In this document: positions 59,988 through 64,000 of the stretch, piece after piece | Position numbering within the stretch: position 1 is the stretch's first letter | Layout: the number at the start of each line of letters is the position of its first letter | Origin: Limosilactobacillus caviae | Lineage (GTDB): Bacteria > Bacillota > Bacilli > Lactobacillales > Lactobacillaceae | DNA: 64,000 bases | Assembly: GCF_014635905.1 (NCBI RefSeq) | Contig: NZ_BMDS01000005.1 | Location: 1-64,000 of the forward strand | Reading direction: 5' to 3' | Notes under the pieces: model-generated | What the model was told of the DNA's origin: nothing | Databases searched by the model: none | The model's input: the letters and a program-made list of their open reading frames with translations, nothing else | Translations under genes and position numbers: made by a program

Positions 59988-60803
59988 TTAATTTAACTCT
60001 TTTTGTGCATCCCAGTGATTGATTGGGCCAAATTTATGACCAACTGTTAATGGATTTGCAATGGCAGCGTAGACGGCATCTTTAGCCTTTGTTACTGCTG
60101 CGCTAACATTATTTCCCTTAGCAAGTTCAGCAGCAATGATTGCCGAAAAACTATCTCCGGTTCCATTCAAACGGTCTGTCTTAACAAAGGGCTTTTTAAG
60201 CCAGAAGCTATCACCGTTTTCAAGAAGGATAAAGTCATCGACCGTTGTTTGTGTATCATCGTTATGGGCACCCTTGATTACAACATTTTTGGCCCCTAAA
60301 TCTTGAAGGTAGCGGGCAGCTTTGACCCGTTCTTCATTTGTTGTCATTTCAATTCCGGTTAGTTTTTGCGCTTCATAGAAATTAGGGGTAATGACGGTTG
60401 CGAGAGGAATGATTCGTTCGCGGAATAATTCATAGGCTGATTGTTCGAGTAACATTGCCCCGTGCTTAGTAATAATTACCGGGTCAACAACTAATGGGCC
60501 AAAATGTTTGGAAGAATAATTATCGGCAACAACATTGATGACATCATCATTAGCAAGCATTCCCGTTTTAGCTGCTCTTATATCGAAGTCTTCGCTTAAT
60601 ACCTTAAATTGTTCGGCAATGAACTCTTTGGGCATTACTTGGGAAGCAGTAATACCATAAGAATTTCCAGAAACAGCTGCAGTTAAGATACCGTGACCAT
60701 ATACGCCATCCGCAAAAAAAGCATGGAGATCGGCGGGCATTCCAGCACTTCCATCTGAATCATGTCCAGCAATCGTTACGGCTTGGATAGTAGGATTTGT
60801 CAT
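59988..60803 (-). CDS. Pyridoxal/hydroxymethylpyrimidine kinase
   Basis: This 271-residue ribokinase-fold protein starts AVTIAGHDSDGSAGMPADLHAFFADGVYG, the ThiD/PdxK entry motif. It has AAKTGMLANDDVI, VDPVIITKHGAMLL and, near 235, LNGTGDSFSAII. The GTGD form with Asp is typical of pyridoxal kinases, whereas ThiD usually has GTGC. A PdxK role (vitamin B6 salvage) is therefore favoured. Confidence 0.85.
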   Translation of the reverse strand: MTNPTIQAVTIAGHDSDGSAGMPADLHAFFADGVYGHGILTAAVSGNSYGITASQVMPKEFIAEQFKVLSEDFDIRAAKTGMLANDDVINVVADNYSSKHFGPLVVDPVIITKHGAMLLEQSAYELFRERIIPLATVITPNFYEAQKLTGIEMTTNEERVKAARYLQDLGAKNVVIKGAHNDDTQTTVDDFILLENGDSFWLKKPFVKTDRLNGTGDSFSAIIAAELAKGNNVSAAVTKAKDAVYAAIANPLTVGHKFGPINHWDAQKELN

Positions 60804-60899
60804 AAATAACTCATCAACCTTTCATTATTATTTAATGATTATCATTGTAACATATAATAAGTAAGAGAGAAGGGGAAACTCATATCTACAGATTGGTCC

Positions 60900-60927
60900 T
60901 TGTTTTTAAAGCTATATTTGTTATAAT
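60900..60927 (+). promoter_or_regulatory. argS leader promoter
   Basis: TTGTTT (60900-60905), 16 bp, TATAAT (60922-60927). Confidence 0.7.
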
Positions 60928-60944
60928 GATTGAGTATGAAAATA

Positions 60945-61140
60945 GGATTTGAGGAGTAGTAGCATTTTGAAATCTACAGCGACCCTTTGTTGATGAGAGT
61001 TAGGGGCTTTTTGATTTGTGAAAGCGTGCCTCAGATATTTTAATTAAATCAATAAATGAGTGGAATTCTAATTCAATTAGAGTGGTACCGCGGGTAAATC
61101 TCGTCTCTAGTAAGTTTAATACTTATTAGAGGCGTTTTTT
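60945..61140 (+). promoter_or_regulatory. T-box leader of argS
   Basis: GAGGAGTAGTAG opens stem I and AGCGAC is the distal bulge. TGGTACCGCGGG stands at 61083-61094, and the terminator CGTCTCTAGTAAG/CTTATTAGAGGCG plus a T run is at 61102-61140. The likely specifier is CGU (Arg) at 61025-61027 in AAAGCGUGCC. Uncharged tRNA-Arg would switch argS on. Confidence 0.93.
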
Positions 61141-61161
61141 ATTAATTAAGGAGGAATATAT

Positions 61162-62850
61162 ATGAGTGATAAGAAACAAGTTGCGGCTGCATTGGCACAA
61201 GCATTACCTGAGATGGATGTTAAAGAAATTGAAGCTAAGATTGAACGTCCAAAAGATTCTAGTAATGGGGACTATGCCTTCCCAACATTCTTTTTAGCTA
61301 AGACCTTACACAAGGCTCCGCAAATGATTGCAAGTGAATTAGTTGAAAAAGTTAACCAAGATGGTTTTGAAAAGGTTGTTGTTGCTGGACCATATATCAA
61401 CTTCTTCCTTGATAAGGCCCAAGTTGGTGCTAAGATTTTGCAAACAATCTTGACTGACCCTGAACATTACGGTGAACTAGACCTTGGTCACCAAGCTAAT
61501 GTTACAATCGATTATTCATCTCCTAACATTGCTAAGCCAATGGGGATGGGACACCTTCGTTCAACGATGATTGGTGAGGCTGTTGCCCGGATTCTTGAAA
61601 AGGTTAACTATAACCTAATTCGGATTGACTACCTTGGTGATTGGGGTACCCAGTTTGGTAAACTGATGGCGGCTTACGAGATGTGGGGTGACGAAGCTGA
61701 AGTTAAGAAGGATCCGATTAATACACTGCTTAAATACTATGTGCGGATTAATAATGAAGCTGATGAACATCCAGAATATACAGAGGCTGGTCGTAATTGG
61801 TTTGCTAAACTTGAACATGGTGATGAAGAAGCATGGCGGTTATGGCACTGGTTCCGTGAAGTTTCCCTTGAACGGTTCCAACGTGTCTACAAGATGTTAG
61901 ACGTTAATTTCGATTCATTTAATGGTGAAGCCTTCTCTGCACAAAAGATGGAAGAACCGATCCAATTGTTGCGTGATAAGAACCTCTTAAAGTCTAGCCG
62001 GGGTGCAGAAATTGTTGACCTAGACGAATACAACTTACCACCATTGTTAATTATCAAGAGTAACGGAACCACTACTTACATTACCCGTGATTTGGCAACT
62101 GCCCTTTTCCGGAAGCGGATGTATGGTCATGCTAAGTCCCTTTACGTTGTCGGTGCTGAACAAGAAACTTACTTCAAACAATTGCGGGCAGCATTAAAAG
62201 AAATGGGCTTCAACTGGTGGAACCAAATTGAACACATCTCCTTTGGCCTCATGAACTTAAACGGTAAGAAGATGTCAACACGGAAGGGAAATGTTGTTTC
62301 TCTTGAAGACGTATTGAATGATTCAATTGATTTAGCACGGAAGCAAATTGAGGAAAAGAACCCTGACCTTAAGAATGCCGATGAAGTTGCTAAAGAAGTT
62401 GGTGTTGGTGCCGTTATCTTCCATGACTTAAAGAACTACCGGCGGAATGCAGTTAACTTCAAACTTGAAGATGTCGTTAAGTTTGAAGGTGAAACTGGTC
62501 CTTACGTTCAATATGCCCGTGCTCGTGCTGAGAGTATCTTACGGAAAGGCGGTATTCGGGACTTTAGCAATGTTGATTTGACTATGGCTGGTGCTGAAGC
62601 TTGGGAATTGATTAGTTTCCTTGGTCAATACAGCGAAGCAATTAAGCGGGCTGCGGTAAATTATGACCCATCAGTAATTGCTAAATATGCTCTTGAAGTA
62701 GCTAAGAAGTTCAACCAATACTATGCTCACACGCGGATTCTTGAGGATAACGAAGCTCAACCAGCACGGTTAGCTCTTACTCAAGCAGTTAGTGATGTGC
62801 TTAAGTCTGCTCTTGATTTACTTGATATCAAGGCTCCTGATGAAATGTAG
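61162..62850 (+). CDS. argS: Arginyl-tRNA synthetase
   Basis: This 562-residue class I synthetase has the HIGH-type motif in [19 protein letters not shown] (~120), [17 protein letters not shown] at ~370 and the C-terminal DALR anticodon domain ([10 protein letters not shown]...). The N-terminal Add-1 domain has the [12 protein letters not shown] block. AAGGAGG precedes the ATG. Confidence 0.98.
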   Translation: MSDKKQVAAALAQALPEMDVKEIEAKIERPKDSSNGDYAFPTFFLAKTLHKAPQMIASELVEKVNQDGFEKVVVAGPYINFFLDKAQVGAKILQTILTDPEHYGELDLGHQANVTIDYSSPNIAKPMGMGHLRSTMIGEAVARILEKVNYNLIRIDYLGDWGTQFGKLMAAYEMWGDEAEVKKDPINTLLKYYVRINNEADEHPEYTEAGRNWFAKLEHGDEEAWRLWHWFREVSLERFQRVYKMLDVNFDSFNGEAFSAQKMEEPIQLLRDKNLLKSSRGAEIVDLDEYNLPPLLIIKSNGTTTYITRDLATALFRKRMYGHAKSLYVVGAEQETYFKQLRAALKEMGFNWWNQIEHISFGLMNLNGKKMSTRKGNVVSLEDVLNDSIDLARKQIEEKNPDLKNADEVAKEVGVGAVIFHDLKNYRRNAVNFKLEDVVKFEGETGPYVQYARARAESILRKGGIRDFSNVDLTMAGAEAWELISFLGQYSEAIKRAAVNYDPSVIAKYALEVAKKFNQYYAHTRILEDNEAQPARLALTQAVSDVLKSALDLLDIKAPDEM

Positions 62851-62868
62851 AATAGCTAAATATGTTAC

Positions 62869-62906
62869 CAAAGAGACTTGGGAAAATTTCTTAAGCCTCT
62901 TTTTTT
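62869..62906 (+). terminator. Terminator after argS
   Basis: AAAGAG-CTT-GAAA pairs with TTTC-AAG-CTCTTT and is followed by a T run. Confidence 0.8.
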
Positions 62907-63002
62907 AACTTATGGTAAAGGTAACTGTGAAACTATCTTCTCGTTTATCAAAATGTGATAAAATAATTGTCAGCTTTTTGAAATGAAAATGGAGATTTGT
63001 TA

Positions 63003-64000
63003 ATGAATCGTGAACCACAATCTAATCCAGATTTGAAAGAGCGAATCTTGCAGTGGTTAAAAAAGGCTTGGTCATCATTCCGAGTTTGGTTTAAACACTA
63101 TTGGCAGCTCTTTATTGCGATGCTGAAAAAGTTTTGGCACCGTTATCAATTAACGCGATGGATTATTGTTATTTTCCTGGGAATCTTCTTGATTGCCAGT
63201 ATCCATCTGACATTTGTTGCTAAAACAGCAGATGTTAAAAACCTTAAGAACCGGTTGCAACGGCCAACAATGATTTATGACCGTAGTAATCAATCAGCCG
63301 GGAGCCTGTATGCCCAAAAAGGAACTTACGTAGAATTAAAAAATATTTCGACAAATGTTCCTGCAGCGGTTCTTTCAACCGAAGACCGTAACTTTTATCA
63401 CGAACATGGCTTTTCTGTCAAAGGCTTGGGGCGGGCTGGTTTCTTATTAGTGAAAAATAAGCTCTTACATCGTGATTATATTTCTGGTGGGGGTAGTACT
63501 TTGACCCAGCAGTTAGTTAAGAATGCCTTCCTAACCCAGCAGCAGACTTTTTCGCGAAAAGCACGGGAAATCTTTATTGCTGTTGAGGTTGAAAACCAAT
63601 ATAGCAAGAATGAGATCTTAACGATGTACCTCAATAATGCCTACTTCGGACACGGGGTATGGGGGGTTCAAGACGCGGCTAAACGCTACTTTAATGAAAA
63701 TGCTAGTCAGTTGACAGTCCCACAAGCAGCAACGTTAGCGGGGATGCTGACCTCGCCAGGAATATATGATCCAATTGAACACCCTAGCGCAACAAAACAG
63801 CGTCGAAATATGGTTCTTCAGCTGATGGTTGAAAATCATAAAATAAGCCAAAGTGCGGCGGACCAGTATAAGCAAACACCGTTGAATGTTACTAACGGTT
63901 ACGTACCAAATGATAGTTATAAATACCCGTACTTCTTTGATGCGGTAATTGCGGAAGCAGAGAGTCGGTACCATATTTCTGAAAAAGATATTATGAATAA
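63003..64000 (+). CDS. Class A penicillin-binding protein (3' end cut)
   Basis: The gene runs off the window after 332 codons. An N-terminal cytoplasmic arm of ~55 residues rich in Trp and Lys precedes one TM helix (WIIVIFLGIFLIASIHLTFVA). The GT51 transglycosylase domain has the catalytic Glu in AAVLSTEDRNFYHEHGFSVKG, then GGGSTLTQQLVKNAFL, KAREIFIAVEVENQYSKNEILTMYLNNAYFGHGVWGV and YPYFFDAVI at the start of the linker. It polymerises lipid II and should continue with a transpeptidase domain. PBP2A-type by length of the arm. GGAG lies 7 bp upstream. Confidence 0.93.
   Translation, partial: MNREPQSNPDLKERILQWLKKAWSSFRVWFKHYWQLFIAMLKKFWHRYQLTRWIIVIFLGIFLIASIHLTFVAKTADVKNLKNRLQRPTMIYDRSNQSAGSLYAQKGTYVELKNISTNVPAAVLSTEDRNFYHEHGFSVKGLGRAGFLLVKNKLLHRDYISGGGSTLTQQLVKNAFLTQQQTFSRKAREIFIAVEVENQYSKNEILTMYLNNAYFGHGVWGVQDAAKRYFNENASQLTVPQAATLAGMLTSPGIYDPIEHPSATKQRRNMVLQLMVENHKISQSAADQYKQTPLNVTNGYVPNDSYKYPYFFDAVIAEAESRYHISEKDIMN

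Overview
The window looks like the chromosome of a heterofermentative lactobacillus, most likely Limosilactobacillus reuteri or a close relative. The evidence is an AT-rich Firmicutes gene style with strong GGAGG ribosome sites, an S(MK)/SAM-III riboswitch on metK, T-box leaders on leuS and argS, two LysM/aggregation-promoting-factor paralogues, a PepV dipeptidase, an anaerobic ribonucleotide reductase pair and the folB-folK-folE-folC-rdgB-folP cluster typical of lactobacilli. Species assignment is inference from recognised genes, not a database match.

Layout. 1-4131 is the right end of a prophage (tail protein with an S74-type chaperone tail, two small proteins, holin, GH25 endolysin); the endolysin carries an in-frame stop. 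4672-42529 is ordinary chromosome: GNAT and MFS genes, nrdD-nrdG with a lone SufB/D-like gene, two apf genes flanking a PEPCK/HprK-like P-loop protein, preT-preA (pyrimidine reduction), aldo/keto reductase, Hsp20, an SOS-type Y-family polymerase with YolD, envelope and transport genes, a Fur/PerR regulator, tag, metK, leuS, a MurJ/SpoVB-type flippase, nnrD, pepV, usp, a GH73 glucosaminidase, a deoxynucleoside kinase, rbsR-rbsK and a CPBP protease. Between the CPBP gene and a YbjQ-like gene lies an apparently CcpA-repressed, highly folded, independently terminated RNA of about 285 nt.

42783-53886 is an 11.1-kb integrative element inserted in the 3' end of a tRNA-Leu(CAG) gene. It has integrase and a short CI/Stl-like repressor on the minus strand, and a divergent cro-like, Rha-like, excisionase-like and replication-initiator module on the plus strand. 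It has no head, tail, packaging or lysis genes, which is the layout of a phage satellite (PICI-like). Its initiator gene is frameshifted by a 4-bp tandem duplication. Its non-coding arms hold the strangest sequence in the window: a cluster of short hairpins with changing stems beside int, an array of paired decamers in the right arm (with two related pairs on the left), two small transcription units resembling type I toxin modules, and a duplicated short minus-strand RNA gene.

53959-64000 returns to chromosome: an ASCH protein, the six-gene folate operon, a DUF1516 membrane protein, a DUF2187 protein, tRNA-Gly(CCC), a pyridoxal/HMP kinase, T-box-controlled argS and the start of a class A penicillin-binding protein cut by the window edge.
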